64,000 bases of DNA from Longimicrobium sp. GTDB taxonomy: Bacteria > Gemmatimonadota > Gemmatimonadetes > Longimicrobiales > Longimicrobiaceae. The translations under genes were made by a program, and so were the position numbers. Under the pieces are notes generated by a model. That model was not told where the DNA came from. It did not search any database and saw only the letters and a program-made list of their open reading frames with translations. Numbering within the stretch: position 1 is the first letter of the stretch; every line of letters begins with the position of its first letter. Below are positions 23,655-31,525 of the stretch, one piece after another. Where the stretch lies: contig DASVWD010000096.1 of the NCBI GenBank assembly GCA_036389795.1, positions 40,947-104,946 on the forward strand, written 5' to 3'.

Positions 23655-23957
23655 TCAACAGCCGGGGTCCGGCGCGCAGGTGACGGCGCTCGCGCAGGCG
23701 CAGGTGTCACCGTTCGACTGACCGTGCGGACAGTCGAACGCGCAGTACGTGTAACCACACGAGCCGGTGCACTCGAGCTGGCAGGTAACGCCGGGCTCGG
23801 AACCGACCACCGTCATGGGGCATCCATCCAGGCTGCCGCAGCCGTCCGGTGAGGTGTGAGCGACGAGCCCGTGGACCGTGCCGAGCTGCGGCAGCGTGAC
23901 GCTGGCCTCGAACGTATCGACCTTCAGCGCGTCGATGTCGAGCTTCAGCTTCTTCAT
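23655..23957 (-). CDS. Cysteine-rich precursor-like peptide (RiPP leader type)
   Basis: 100 residues. It begins M-K-K-L-K-L-D-I-D-A-L-K-V-D-T-F-E-A, a leader pattern I associate with ribosomally made peptide precursors in Gemmatimonadota and Bacteroidota (pinensin-like and related). The rest is rich in Gly, Thr, Ser and Cys: eleven cysteines, in clusters such as C-Q-L-E-C-T-G-S-C-G-Y-T-Y-C and C-A-C-A-S-A-V-T-C. There is no Sec signal peptide and no lantibiotic synthetase, protease or transporter gene in view, so if it is processed the enzymes are encoded elsewhere. GGAGG lies 4 bases upstream of the ATG, an unusually strong site here. It could instead be a small metal-binding protein. Confidence 0.6.
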   Translation of the reverse strand: MKKLKLDIDALKVDTFEASVTLPQLGTVHGLVAHTSPDGCGSLDGCPMTVVGSEPGVTCQLECTGSCGYTYCAFDCPHGQSNGDTCACASAVTCAPDPGC

Positions 23958-24148
23958 GGGATCCTCCAGAGTGGTGGGCGGGGGTACAAATGTTTCAGAT
24001 CGCAATAAGCACCGTGACCCGACGAATGTCAATCTTCCGGCTTCCCCCTGCCCGCGACCGGACCCACTCTCGCACTTCCCCTCCGGTGGCGGGGGCTTGT
24101 GCGCCTTCGTACCTTACCGGCTCCCTCAGGACCAACAGGAGACGGGTG

Positions 24149-25777
24149 ATGAATAGCATTCCGCAGGTGCCCCAGCCCCGCAACGAGCCGGTGCTCTCGT
24201 ACGCGCCGTGCACCCCCGAGCGCAAGGAGCTCAAGGCGGCGCTCCAGGTGATGCAGTCCGAGGAGATCGAGATCCCGCTGGTGATCGGCGGGCGCGAGGT
24301 GCGCACGGGCCGCACCGAGACGCAGGTGATGCCGCACGACCACGGCCACGTGCTGGCCCGCTACCACCTGGCGGGCGAGGCCGAGGTGCGCGAGGCGGTG
24401 AAGGCGGCGCTGGAGGCGCAGCGCGAGTGGGCGGCCTGGCCGTGGGAGGACCGGCTGGCGGTGTTCCTGCGCGCGGCGGAGCTGCTGGCGACCTCGTGGC
24501 GGCCGGTGCTGAACGCGGCCACCATGCTGGGACAGAGCAAGACGGCGCACCAGGCGGAGATCGACGCAGCCTGCGAGCTGATCGACTTCTGGCGCTGGAA
24601 CGCGGCGTTCGCGCAGCAGCTCTACTCGGAGCAGCCCGCGAGCGGGCCGGGGATGTGGAACCGGCTGGACCACCGCCCGCTGGAGGGCTTCGTCTACGCG
24701 GTGACGCCCTTCAACTTCACCTCGATCGCGGGGAACCTGCCCACGGCGCCGGCGCTGCTGGGGAACGTGGTGATCTGGAAGCCGGCGGCCACGGCGGTCT
24801 ACAGCGGCTGGTACATCATGCGGCTGCTGCTGGAGGCGGGGCTGCCGCCGGGGGTGATCAACTTCGTCCCGGGCGACCCGGTGGCCACCAGCGGCATCCT
24901 GTTGAACGACCGCAACCTGGCGGGGGTGCACTTCACGGGCTCCACCACGGTGTTCCAGTCGATCTGGAAGACCGTCGGCGAGAACATCGCGAGCTACCGC
25001 GCCTACCCGCGGCTGGTGGGCGAGACGGGCGGCAAGGACTTCATCGTGGCGCACGCCAGCGCCGACGCCGAGGCGCTGGCGGCGGCCATCGTGCGCGGCG
25101 GCTACGAGTACCAGGGGCAGAAGTGCAGCGCGGCCAGCCGCATCTACGTCCCCGACTCGCTCTGGCCGGCGGTGCGCGAGCGGGCGCTGGACATGATCGG
25201 GCGCATCAAGGTGGGCGACCCGGCCGACTTCCGGAACTTCATGGGCGCGGTGATCGACCGGAAGGCGTTCGACAAGATCAGCGGCTACATCAAGCACGCG
25301 CAGGGGGCCGACAACGTGGAGATCGTGGCCGGCGGCGGGTTCGACGACTCGCGGGGCTACTTCATCGAGCCCACGCTGGTGCAGGTGACCGACTCGGCGT
25401 ACCGGCTGATGTGCGAGGAGGTGTTCGGGCCGGTGGTCTCGCTGCACGTCTACCCCGAGGCGCGCTGGGCGGAGACGCTGAAGGTGGTGGACGAGACCAC
25501 GCCGTACGCGCTGACCGGCGCGGTGTTCGCGAACGACCGCCGAGCGCTGGTGGAGGCGGACCGGGCGCTCCGCAACGCGGCGGGGAACTACTACATCAAC
25601 GACAAGCCGACGGGCGCGGTGGTGGGGCAGCAGCCGTTCGGCGGCGCCAGGGCCAGCGGCACCAACGACAAGGCGGGCTCCATCCTGAACCTGATGCGCT
25701 GGATCAGCCCCCGCGCCATCAAGGAGACCTTCGCCCCGCCGCGCAGCTTCGAGTACCCGTTCATGGCGGAGGAGTAG
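24149..25777 (+). CDS. pruA: L-glutamate gamma-semialdehyde (P5C) dehydrogenase
   Basis: 542-residue NAD-dependent aldehyde dehydrogenase of proline catabolism, oxidising glutamate semialdehyde to glutamate. The catalytic Cys326 lies in GQKCSAASR and the catalytic Glu292 in LVGETGGKDF. The NAD-binding F-T-G-S-T-T-V-F and the C-terminal FEYPFMAEE are also present. Proline dehydrogenase is not fused and not nearby. ATG 24149 gives the standard M-N-S-I-P-Q-V start. The last ~130 bases are duplicated, with decay, at 28563-28692. That makes this the left border of an inserted block. Confidence 0.95.
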   Translation: MNSIPQVPQPRNEPVLSYAPCTPERKELKAALQVMQSEEIEIPLVIGGREVRTGRTETQVMPHDHGHVLARYHLAGEAEVREAVKAALEAQREWAAWPWEDRLAVFLRAAELLATSWRPVLNAATMLGQSKTAHQAEIDAACELIDFWRWNAAFAQQLYSEQPASGPGMWNRLDHRPLEGFVYAVTPFNFTSIAGNLPTAPALLGNVVIWKPAATAVYSGWYIMRLLLEAGLPPGVINFVPGDPVATSGILLNDRNLAGVHFTGSTTVFQSIWKTVGENIASYRAYPRLVGETGGKDFIVAHASADAEALAAAIVRGGYEYQGQKCSAASRIYVPDSLWPAVRERALDMIGRIKVGDPADFRNFMGAVIDRKAFDKISGYIKHAQGADNVEIVAGGGFDDSRGYFIEPTLVQVTDSAYRLMCEEVFGPVVSLHVYPEARWAETLKVVDETTPYALTGAVFANDRRALVEADRALRNAAGNYYINDKPTGAVVGQQPFGGARASGTNDKAGSILNLMRWISPRAIKETFAPPRSFEYPFMAEE

Positions 25778-25800
25778 TCAGCGCTTCCCCCGCTTCTTCC

Positions 25801-25827
25801 GGCCGCCCTGGTTCTTCCGGGGCGGCC
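25801..25827 (+). terminator. Terminator of pruA
   Basis: Arms GGCCGCCCT and GGGGCGGCC (one mismatch) with a 9-base loop, followed by TTT. It lies 23 bases after the pruA stop. It differs from the terminator that follows the decayed pruA end at 28721, as expected if the block brought its own. Confidence 0.6.
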
Positions 25828-26092
25828 TTTCCTCTTCCCCCGCGCCCGGAACCGCGCCGGAATCGCGCCCGGGCCGTAGCCGCTCCGCGTCGAAGCTGAA
25901 GGAGCGCCTGAACCCGCTGCCGAAGCGCAGTTCTCCAGCGAATCCCCGGCGGAAGCCGGGTGCCGGCGGCGAAGTGACGGCTTCCGGACGCCCGTGAGGA
26001 GAGCGGGGTTGCCGATTCGCCGGCCGTTTCCTATCTCCCTGCACCGCGGCCGCGGGCCCCGACCGCTCCCGGCCCAGCTGCACGCCCTCGCA
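25828..26092. other. Intergenic stretch between pruA and the islet membrane protein
   Basis: Non-coding as far as I can tell. A minus-strand frame (25778-26083) encodes a basic, Pro/Arg-rich sequence ending in R-K-K-R-G-K-R but runs through the pruA terminator and has no good start, so it is not called. A good ribosome-binding site (GGAGGTG) sits near 26095 before the next gene. Confidence 0.5.
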
Positions 26093-26105
26093 CGGAGGTG
26101 GGCCG

Positions 26106-26573
26106 GTGCATCCGACAGAGAGGGATTCCGCGCTCTACTCGCCGCTCGGGGAGGAGGTGCGGAAGGAGCGGCGCGCGCTGCTCGTCGCCAGCATCATCGC
26201 CATCGCCATCGGGGCCTCGGGGATCGTTCCCACCCGGATCACCACGCTCGGGATCGAGTTCTCGTCGGGCGACCGCATCATCCTGCTGCGCATCGTCGCC
26301 CTGGTGATCCTGTACCTGACCTTCGCCTTCGTGCTGCACGCGGTGCTCGACGGCCTCGACTGGCACGCGCGCTACCGGGCCGAGATCGAGCGCCTGGAGG
26401 CGGACCTGCGCTCCGGCGCGGGCGACACGATCGCCATCCGGCACCGGCTGGAGCTCATCGAGCGCGTGTTCCGGCGCCCTTCCATGCTGGTGCTGGTGGG
26501 GCTCTTCGAGCTGGGGCTGCCGCTGGCCACGGCCGTGGCCGCGCTGATCGCGCTGGCCTACGCGAACCTGTAG
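26106..26573 (+). CDS. Hypothetical membrane protein, islet of pruA
   Basis: 155 residues with three hydrophobic segments: about residues 23-42 (A-L-L-V-A-S-I-I-A-I-A-I-G-A-S-G), 58-82 (I-I-L-L-R-I-V-A-L-V-I-L-Y-L-T-F) and 128-154 (V-L-V-G-L-F-E-L-G-L-P-L). A charged helix lies between the second and third. The family is not recognised. GTG at 26106 is preceded by GGAGGTG at a good distance. It lies inside the block bounded by the two copies of the pruA end, facing the P-loop ATPase gene across a long palindrome. Partnership with that ATPase is possible but they are on opposite strands. Confidence 0.65.
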   Translation: MHPTERDSALYSPLGEEVRKERRALLVASIIAIAIGASGIVPTRITTLGIEFSSGDRIILLRIVALVILYLTFAFVLHAVLDGLDWHARYRAEIERLEADLRSGAGDTIAIRHRLELIERVFRRPSMLVLVGLFELGLPLATAVAALIALAYANL

Positions 26574-26611
26574 GGCTCATACCGAATCCGGGGCATTGTC
26601 CACCCCCGTGT

Positions 26612-26798
26612 TGTCATCCTGAGGAGCCGCTGCGCTGAACTGGCGGAATGGAGTGATTGCGGGGCGGCGACGAAGGATCTGCGGGTTGGGATTGAGCGTC
26701 AGCCCGGCTCACGCTCGAATCCGACCCGCAGATCCTTCGGGAGCGTCCAACCTCTGGTGCGGAGGGAAGTCTCGTGAGGACGCTCCCTCAGGATGACA
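26612..26798. repeat. Long nested palindrome between convergent islet genes
   Basis: Outer arms TGTCATCCTGAGG (26612-26624) and CCTCAGGATGACA (26786-26798), both perfect. Inner arms CGAAGGATCTGCGGGT (26671-26686) and ACCCGCAGATCCTTCG (26724-26739), also perfect. The whole can fold into one long hairpin of about 187 bases. It follows the same plan (TGTCATxCxGAGG outside, GAxGGATCT inside) as the repeats at 31009 and 32139. Lying between convergent genes it may also act as a two-way terminator. Confidence 0.8.
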
Positions 26799-26842
26799 CC
26801 GTTTTGCTTTCGGGCTGCACACCGAATCCCCGCATGCAGGAA

Positions 26843-28414
26843 TCAGTCGTCGTCGGCCTCGTCGGTGATCACGATCGGGCAGACGGTGCGGGAGTCCGCC
26901 GGGTCGCTGGTGGTCTCGAACAGCCGGTAGAACGCGGGGTGGATGGCACAGAGGTCGTCTTTCTCGAAGGTCAGCTCCGCGTCCATGTGGTAGCGGAACT
27001 GCGCCACGTGGTACTGGCTCGTCTGCTTCCTCACCTTGCCGATGGCGCCCACCTCGGCCGCCATGGTGATCAGCGTCCAGTCGTCCATGGCGATGTACTC
27101 CCGGGGCCACACCTGCGCGGCCTTGCGGTAGAGCCGGAGCGCGTCGCTGATGCGCAGGATGGGGGGCGACTGCCGGAAGGCCGAGGTCACCACCTCGTGG
27201 ATGTTGGGGTAGATGGCCCGGTAGGGCGCCATGATCGAGTTGGCGACCTCGCTCTCGATGTTGCGGACTCCCGCCACCACGTGCTCGGGCGCGACCACGG
27301 GGGGAAAGGCGCCCGCCTCCCGCGCGAGCTGCGCGATCCGGTTGCACATCCAGATCAGGTGGCCCGGGTGCAGGTGGGTGTGCCGGGCGATGTAGAGGAA
27401 GCTCTCCTCCACCATCCCGCGCCGGTTCTTGACGAAGGGCGGGAAGACCCGGGTCCAGACCCGCTCCCGAACGGCGTGCAGGTCCCTCCAGTCCAGCCCC
27501 GTGCTCATCCCGTCGAACGTCTCCGGCAGGTGCGCCTCGAGCCAGGCGGCCAGCCGGCGGCAGAGCATCACGAACAGCTGCCGCGGCGTCCACTTCAGGT
27601 GCTGGAGGCGCTGGTCGATCTTGCGCAGGTTCACCGCCCGCGCCGTGGTGATGTAGGGGTAGATCTCGGCGGGGAAGAAGCACTTCACGTGGAAGCGGGG
27701 GTGCGGGGTCGATCCCCCGAACGCCGAGACCGCCGCCAGCAGGCCCGCAAGCGCCTGGTCGACGCTGGGCTCGCGCACGCGGTAGTCTTCGATGGTGTCG
27801 ATGACCGCCAGGATGTCGTTGCCCTGGTCGAGGAAGCGGCGGATCTGGCGCTGCAGCTCCTGGAACTCTTCGGAGTCGAGGGTGGCCGAGACCGCCAGGA
27901 GCGCCTGGTTGATGCTGGGGCGGGCCCCATCGGGGCCCGGCCGGCCGAAGAACTCCTTCAGGTGGGCCAGGATCTGGGCGCGGTCGTCGATCCCCAGGAG
28001 CTCCAGGCACACCTTGAGGTCTTCGCGCCCCTCGAAGCCGGCGAACGCCGGGTGCTCGCACAGGCGCATGGCCGTCTTGGTCCAGATCACGAACGTCCAC
28101 AGGTCGGCCATGAGGTCGCTGGACGTGGAGCGGCTCTCCTTGAGCGCCGTGTCGATGGCCAGGATGACCTGGGCCAGCGCCTTCTTCTTGTCGATGTCGA
28201 GGGTGACGCTGTACAGGTCGGGGCGGAGGCGCTTCAGGTACACTCCCAGCGCCGTCTTCCCGGCGCCCCGGCGCCCCACCAGGATCGTGGTCTCCTGGTC
28301 GGTCGCGAGCTCGGCGTGGGGAACGTGGTGGAACGCCTCGACCAGCAGGTCGTCTTCTTCGGCGTTGACGTGGCCGAACGGGCGAATCGTCTTGGGCAGG
28401 GTGTCGGTGTGCAT
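26843..28414 (-). CDS. P-loop ATPase, AAA/ORC-like, islet of pruA
   Basis: 523-residue soluble ATPase. Walker A is GRRGAGKTAL near residues 47-56, and a Walker B-like strand D-I-L-A-V-I-D-T-I-E-D-Y lies near 200. The C-terminal half is helical with many aromatic residues (W-P-R-E-Y-I-A-M-D-D-W) and probably holds a winged helix. The layout is like stand-alone ATPases of the Sll1717/ORC-CDC6-like type, some of which lie in defence or mobile regions; I cannot assign it more closely. No effector is fused. It lies inside the block bracketed by pruA ends, and its own neighbours share no operon with it. Confidence 0.7.
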   Translation of the reverse strand: MHTDTLPKTIRPFGHVNAEEDDLLVEAFHHVPHAELATDQETTILVGRRGAGKTALGVYLKRLRPDLYSVTLDIDKKKALAQVILAIDTALKESRSTSSDLMADLWTFVIWTKTAMRLCEHPAFAGFEGREDLKVCLELLGIDDRAQILAHLKEFFGRPGPDGARPSINQALLAVSATLDSEEFQELQRQIRRFLDQGNDILAVIDTIEDYRVREPSVDQALAGLLAAVSAFGGSTPHPRFHVKCFFPAEIYPYITTARAVNLRKIDQRLQHLKWTPRQLFVMLCRRLAAWLEAHLPETFDGMSTGLDWRDLHAVRERVWTRVFPPFVKNRRGMVEESFLYIARHTHLHPGHLIWMCNRIAQLAREAGAFPPVVAPEHVVAGVRNIESEVANSIMAPYRAIYPNIHEVVTSAFRQSPPILRISDALRLYRKAAQVWPREYIAMDDWTLITMAAEVGAIGKVRKQTSQYHVAQFRYHMDAELTFEKDDLCAIHPAFYRLFETTSDPADSRTVCPIVITDEADDD

Positions 28415-28562
28415 CCGAGCGCTCCGGAGGCGGAGGGCGGGCCGGTCAGAGGCGGGGCAGCGGCCGGGCCCGCTCCATCGTCCACAAACCTCCTGTATAA
28501 CACGCCCTTACGTGTTGCGCCACCTCGCCCGTGCCGAAGCGAAGCCGCTCAGCCCGCGGGCA

Positions 28563-28692
28563 TGTGCCAGGCCGGCGGCGCCAAAGACAAGGCAAGCTCC
28601 ATTCTGAACCTGATGCGCTAGATCTCCCCCGCCATCAAGGCAACCTTCGCCCGCCGCGGAGCTTCGAGTACCCGTTCATGGCGGAGGAGTAG
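28563..28692 (+). pseudogene. Decayed copy of the 3' end of pruA
   Basis: From TGCCAGGCCGGCGGCGCC onward the sequence follows the last ~130 bases of intact pruA (25648-25777). It matches through ACAAGGC, TCCAT(C/T)CTGAACCTGATGCGCT, the Ile-Lys codons and GAGTACCCGTTCATGGCGGA up to the same TAG stop. A tryptophan codon has become TAG (T-G-G to T-A-G) and several bases are lost. It is directly followed by a terminator, which is probably the ancestral pruA terminator. It marks the right border of the inserted block. Confidence 0.85.
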
Positions 28693-28720
28693 GCGAACGG
28701 AGCGGTTAGCGTTAACACGG

Positions 28721-28758
28721 CGCCCCCGAGCCGCGTACGGCACGGGGGCGTTGTTTTT
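28721..28758 (+). terminator. Terminator behind the pruA remnant
   Basis: Arms CGCCCCCG (28721-28728) and CGGGGGCG (28743-28750), then TTGTTTTT. A good Rho-independent signal with no intact plus-strand gene in front of it. It fits as the leftover terminator of the original pruA end. Confidence 0.75.
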
Positions 28759-28793
28759 GAGCCGGCGTTATTCTCGGCAGCCTTTGGACGCTC

Positions 28794-29936
28794 TCAGCCG
28801 AGTTCTTTCACTCGTGCGATGAACGACGCCAGCAGCTTCTCGTCGATATCCGACAGCGTGTCCGTCGCAATATCGTTTCCTGCCCCGAGGGCGACGAACT
28901 CGAAGCGGTAACGGGGTCCCGACGTCCCTTCACGGAAGTTGAAGAGCTTGCCCTTCCGCTCCTGTTTGTAATAGACCGAGAAGACGGTCTTGTAATCCAT
29001 CGGCTTCACCAGCGATATCTTCCCGAACAGCGCCTCGTCCCGCTCGATCAGAAACGGAAGGCGCGTCCTGACATAATCGTAGACGAACTGCTCCGTTTCC
29101 GTTGTAACTACCCCCTCCTCCCCGGCAACGGGCGCGGGGGCGTCTTCCGGTTGAGGAGGTAGGGGCGCGGTGGGGATTTCAGGGCGCATTCGAACCAGAT
29201 CCTGCCTCTCCGCAAAGCCGACGCGGGCAAGGATCTTCTTGTCGAAAAGCGCTTGTACCGCATCGGCGATGATGGAGGCGTGTTCTTCAACCAGTCGGCC
29301 TGTGCGGCGTCCGCCAACACCGTTGATGTCCATCAATACTCGGACAAGCCGCTCGTCAGGCTGCTCGAAGTTACGCTCTAGAGTCTCCACATAGCTCGCC
29401 AGGTACATCTTGCGGCGGGCATCGGCGCCGACGTTCGCCGGGTCGAACGTTCCTTTCCGGAGCCGCAGCAAAGCATCGAAGCCGACGTCGTTGATCTGTT
29501 CACGCGAGACTTCCGACAGATCGATCACTGCGAACGGCTCGTCGTCCATCATGTTTTCCAGCCCCGTATCCGTGAAGAGCTGGTAAACGAGGCCATCGGT
29601 CAAAATGCCCAGTTTAACAGACGGGACGGCATTGAAATAACCCTTCAGTTCGCCACGATTCGCCTCGGCAAGAGTCCCGACCTTCTTGCATTCGATCGCG
29701 ATCACCGGCTCCCGGTTCTGACAGATCGCGTAATCCACCCTGTTCTTGAACTTGTCGGAAAACGACGCATGCGCTTCCGGAATCACTTCATCAGGATCGA
29801 GCGGGTCGTAGCCTAGAAGTTGGATGAAAGGCAAAACCAGGTACTGCTGCGTAGCGGCTTCAGAGAGAGCACGCCCCGCGCGGTCGATGGCAGTCTGCGC
29901 ATGCGCAAAGAGCTGGCGTCGGAAATCGTCGGTCAT
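28794..29936 (-). CDS. Stand-alone HsdR-N-type restriction nuclease-like protein
   Basis: 380 residues. The N-terminal half resembles the nuclease domain of type I restriction R subunits. After a helical start (Q-Q-Y-L-V-L-P-F-I-Q-L-L-G-Y-D) it shows N-R-V-D-Y-A-I near residue 65 and V-I-A-I-E-C-K-K-V-G near 80, i.e. the D ... E-x-K catalytic set. N-R-G-E-L-K-G-Y-F-N and K-L-G-I-L-T-D-G follow. No helicase, specificity subunit or methylase is present. The second half (about 190-380) has a helical part, a Pro-rich linker and a C-terminal domain of unknown type. Base composition is lower in GC than the flanks. Probably a defence or mobile-element gene. Confidence 0.8.
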   Translation of the reverse strand: MTDDFRRQLFAHAQTAIDRAGRALSEAATQQYLVLPFIQLLGYDPLDPDEVIPEAHASFSDKFKNRVDYAICQNREPVIAIECKKVGTLAEANRGELKGYFNAVPSVKLGILTDGLVYQLFTDTGLENMMDDEPFAVIDLSEVSREQINDVGFDALLRLRKGTFDPANVGADARRKMYLASYVETLERNFEQPDERLVRVLMDINGVGGRRTGRLVEEHASIIADAVQALFDKKILARVGFAERQDLVRMRPEIPTAPLPPQPEDAPAPVAGEEGVVTTETEQFVYDYVRTRLPFLIERDEALFGKISLVKPMDYKTVFSVYYKQERKGKLFNFREGTSGPRYRFEFVALGAGNDIATDTLSDIDEKLLASFIARVKELG

Positions 29937-30093
29937 GGGACAAAAGAAGGTGTGGGGGAGCTACTCAGGATTGCGCCTGCCACTGCTGCTAACGTGGCGT
30001 ACTCGGACCGGACATCTTTTCGCAATCGAATCATCCGGGGAGCAAAGCATAGAACACACCCAATCGCAAACGCAAGGTTTCTCGCTCGATCGC

Positions 30094-30933
30094 TCAAGCA
30101 ACAGGCATGCGCCAGGCGGGCGGCTGGGTGCCGTCGGCGTCGGTGAAGCCGTACTCGCGGGCGAGGTCTCCGGCGGTGAGGGACTGGCCGGTCTTCGCCA
30201 GCACGTTGGCGTCTTCCGCCAGCGCGGCGACGGCGCGGCCGACGTACTCGGGGGACTCGGTGCCGCCCAGGTCGAAAGGGTGCATGGCGTGCGCGGCCAT
30301 CACCCGCTCGGTGCGGGTGAAGCCGGGGGCGAGCGCGACGGCCGCGATCCCGTGCGGCTGGAGCTCGCGCCCCATCCCGAACGCCATGCGCACGACGGCC
30401 GCCTTCACCACGTCGTAGGTGAGGGCCAGGATGTAGTCGCCGTACGACCACGCGACGGTGTTGACGATGAGCCCCGCGCGCTGCGGCAGCATCAGCGGCA
30501 CGGCGTGGGCGCTGGCGATGAAGTGCGCGCGCAGCCCGGCCACGAACATCAGCCGCCAGTGCTTCTCCAGCGGCAACTCCCAGAACGGCACCGGGCGCAT
30601 GCCGGTCGGCGCCTCCTCGTAGCCGCCCCAGACGTTGTTCACCAGCACGTCCAGCCGCCCCCGCTCGCGAGCCACGCGGGCGAAGAGCGCCTCGACCTCG
30701 GCGTCCACCGTGTGGTCGACGCGGACCGGGACGCCCTCGCCGCCGCGCGCGGTCACCTCCTCGGCGGCGTCCTCGATGGTGCCCGGCAGGCCTTCGGTCG
30801 TGGGGCCGCCGCGGGTGCTGCGGCCGGTGACGTAGACGGTGGCGCCGCGCTCGCCCAGCACGGCGGCGATGGCGCGGCCGATCCCCCGGCTGGCGCCGGT
30901 GACGACGGCGACCTTTCCACGCAGTGTGCTCAT
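30094..30933 (-). CDS. Short-chain dehydrogenase/reductase (SDR)
   Basis: 279-residue NAD(P)H-dependent oxidoreductase with a Rossmann fold. The cofactor loop is VVTGASRGIGRAIA at residues 10-23, and the Arg in T-G-R-S-T-R suggests NADP. The structural V-N-N-V-W-G-G stands where N-A-G is usual. The catalytic Ser lies in N-T-V-A-W-S-Y and the Tyr-Lys pair in L-T-Y-D-V-V-K-A-A. Substrate unknown. It stands alone, in an area with a defence-type gene on one side and small lipoproteins on the other. Confidence 0.88.
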   Translation of the reverse strand: MSTLRGKVAVVTGASRGIGRAIAAVLGERGATVYVTGRSTRGGPTTEGLPGTIEDAAEEVTARGGEGVPVRVDHTVDAEVEALFARVARERGRLDVLVNNVWGGYEEAPTGMRPVPFWELPLEKHWRLMFVAGLRAHFIASAHAVPLMLPQRAGLIVNTVAWSYGDYILALTYDVVKAAVVRMAFGMGRELQPHGIAAVALAPGFTRTERVMAAHAMHPFDLGGTESPEYVGRAVAALAEDANVLAKTGQSLTAGDLAREYGFTDADGTQPPAWRMPVA

Positions 30934-31008
30934 GTCACCCTCCGGTCAGCACGTGCGATCCGGGGTCATACCAGGTCCGGATGAACGACGAGCAACGAGG
31001 CGGGCGGG

Positions 31009-31118
31009 CATCCGTGCCGCTGCCGCGCCCGGCCCACGTGACGAGGTGAGAAGATTCCTCGGCCCTGCTACGATCCGTGCGAATGCCGGTTTCGTGTGGC
31101 CGGGCCTCGGAATGACAG
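31009..31118. repeat. Dispersed repeat D, copy 1
   Basis: About 110 bases shared with 32139-32250. Common blocks are GCATCCGTGCCGCTGCCGCG, then CCCGGCCCACGTG, GAGGTGAGAAGATTC, TCGGCCCTGC and CCTCGGAATGACAG. A more distant relative lies at about 51170-51273. No open frame is conserved. It fills most of the gap before the SDR gene. Confidence 0.75.
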
Positions 31119-31148
31119 CAAGCGCTCGCCGATCATCCGGATCCGAAA

Positions 31149-31496
31149 TCACTCCAGCTCCGGGCGGGGGAAGTGGAGCTGGATCACGTCCCCGTCCCAG
31201 TCGATCTCGGCCTTCTCCCACCCGGCGGCCACGTAGCGGCGGGCGAGGGTGTCGCGCAGGAGCGTCTGCCCCCACTCCGGGAGGCCGGCGTACCACTCCC
31301 GGAGGTCGTCGTCCACCGCGAGCGAAACGCTCAGCACGGTGCGGCCCTCCTCGTCTTCTCCCGTCTGCGCGGTGCCGCGGGCGACGGCCCGGTCGATCCG
31401 CTCCTCGATGTCGTCCAGCGTCTGCGCGATGTCGTCGGCGACCGCGAACTCGGGCCAGTCGACGTGCTCGGAAGCTTCCACTGGGGTGATGGCCAA
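31149..31496 (-). CDS. Small acidic protein, unknown
   Basis: 115 residues starting at TTG 31496, which has G-A-G-G-A-G-G upstream. It is acidic and helical, with D-I-A-Q-T-L-D-D-I-E-E-R-I-D near residue 25 and a tryptophan-rich second half (E-W-Y-A-G-L-P-E-W-G-Q-T-L-L-R-D-T-L). It ends D-V-I-Q-L-H-F-P-R-P-E-L-E. No signal peptide, membrane segment or known motif. It is transcribed with the BsuPI-like lipoprotein gene 29 bases upstream, so the pair may work together. Confidence 0.55.
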   Translation of the reverse strand: MAITPVEASEHVDWPEFAVADDIAQTLDDIEERIDRAVARGTAQTGEDEEGRTVLSVSLAVDDDLREWYAGLPEWGQTLLRDTLARRYVAAGWEKAEIDWDGDVIQLHFPRPELE

Positions 31497-31525
31497 GCGC
31501 TCCTCCTCTGGAAAAGACGGGTTCG

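Noticed and set aside
25778..26083. Minus-strand frame ending in R-K-K-R-G-K-R behind pruA
   Set aside because: It runs through the pruA terminator, has no good start or ribosome-binding site, and its composition is that of non-coding GC-rich DNA. Left as uncertain.
26574..28700. Mobile element with transposase in the pruA islet
   Set aside because: No transposase, integrase or recombinase motif in any frame; the large palindrome is a repeat, not terminal inverted repeats of a complete IS.
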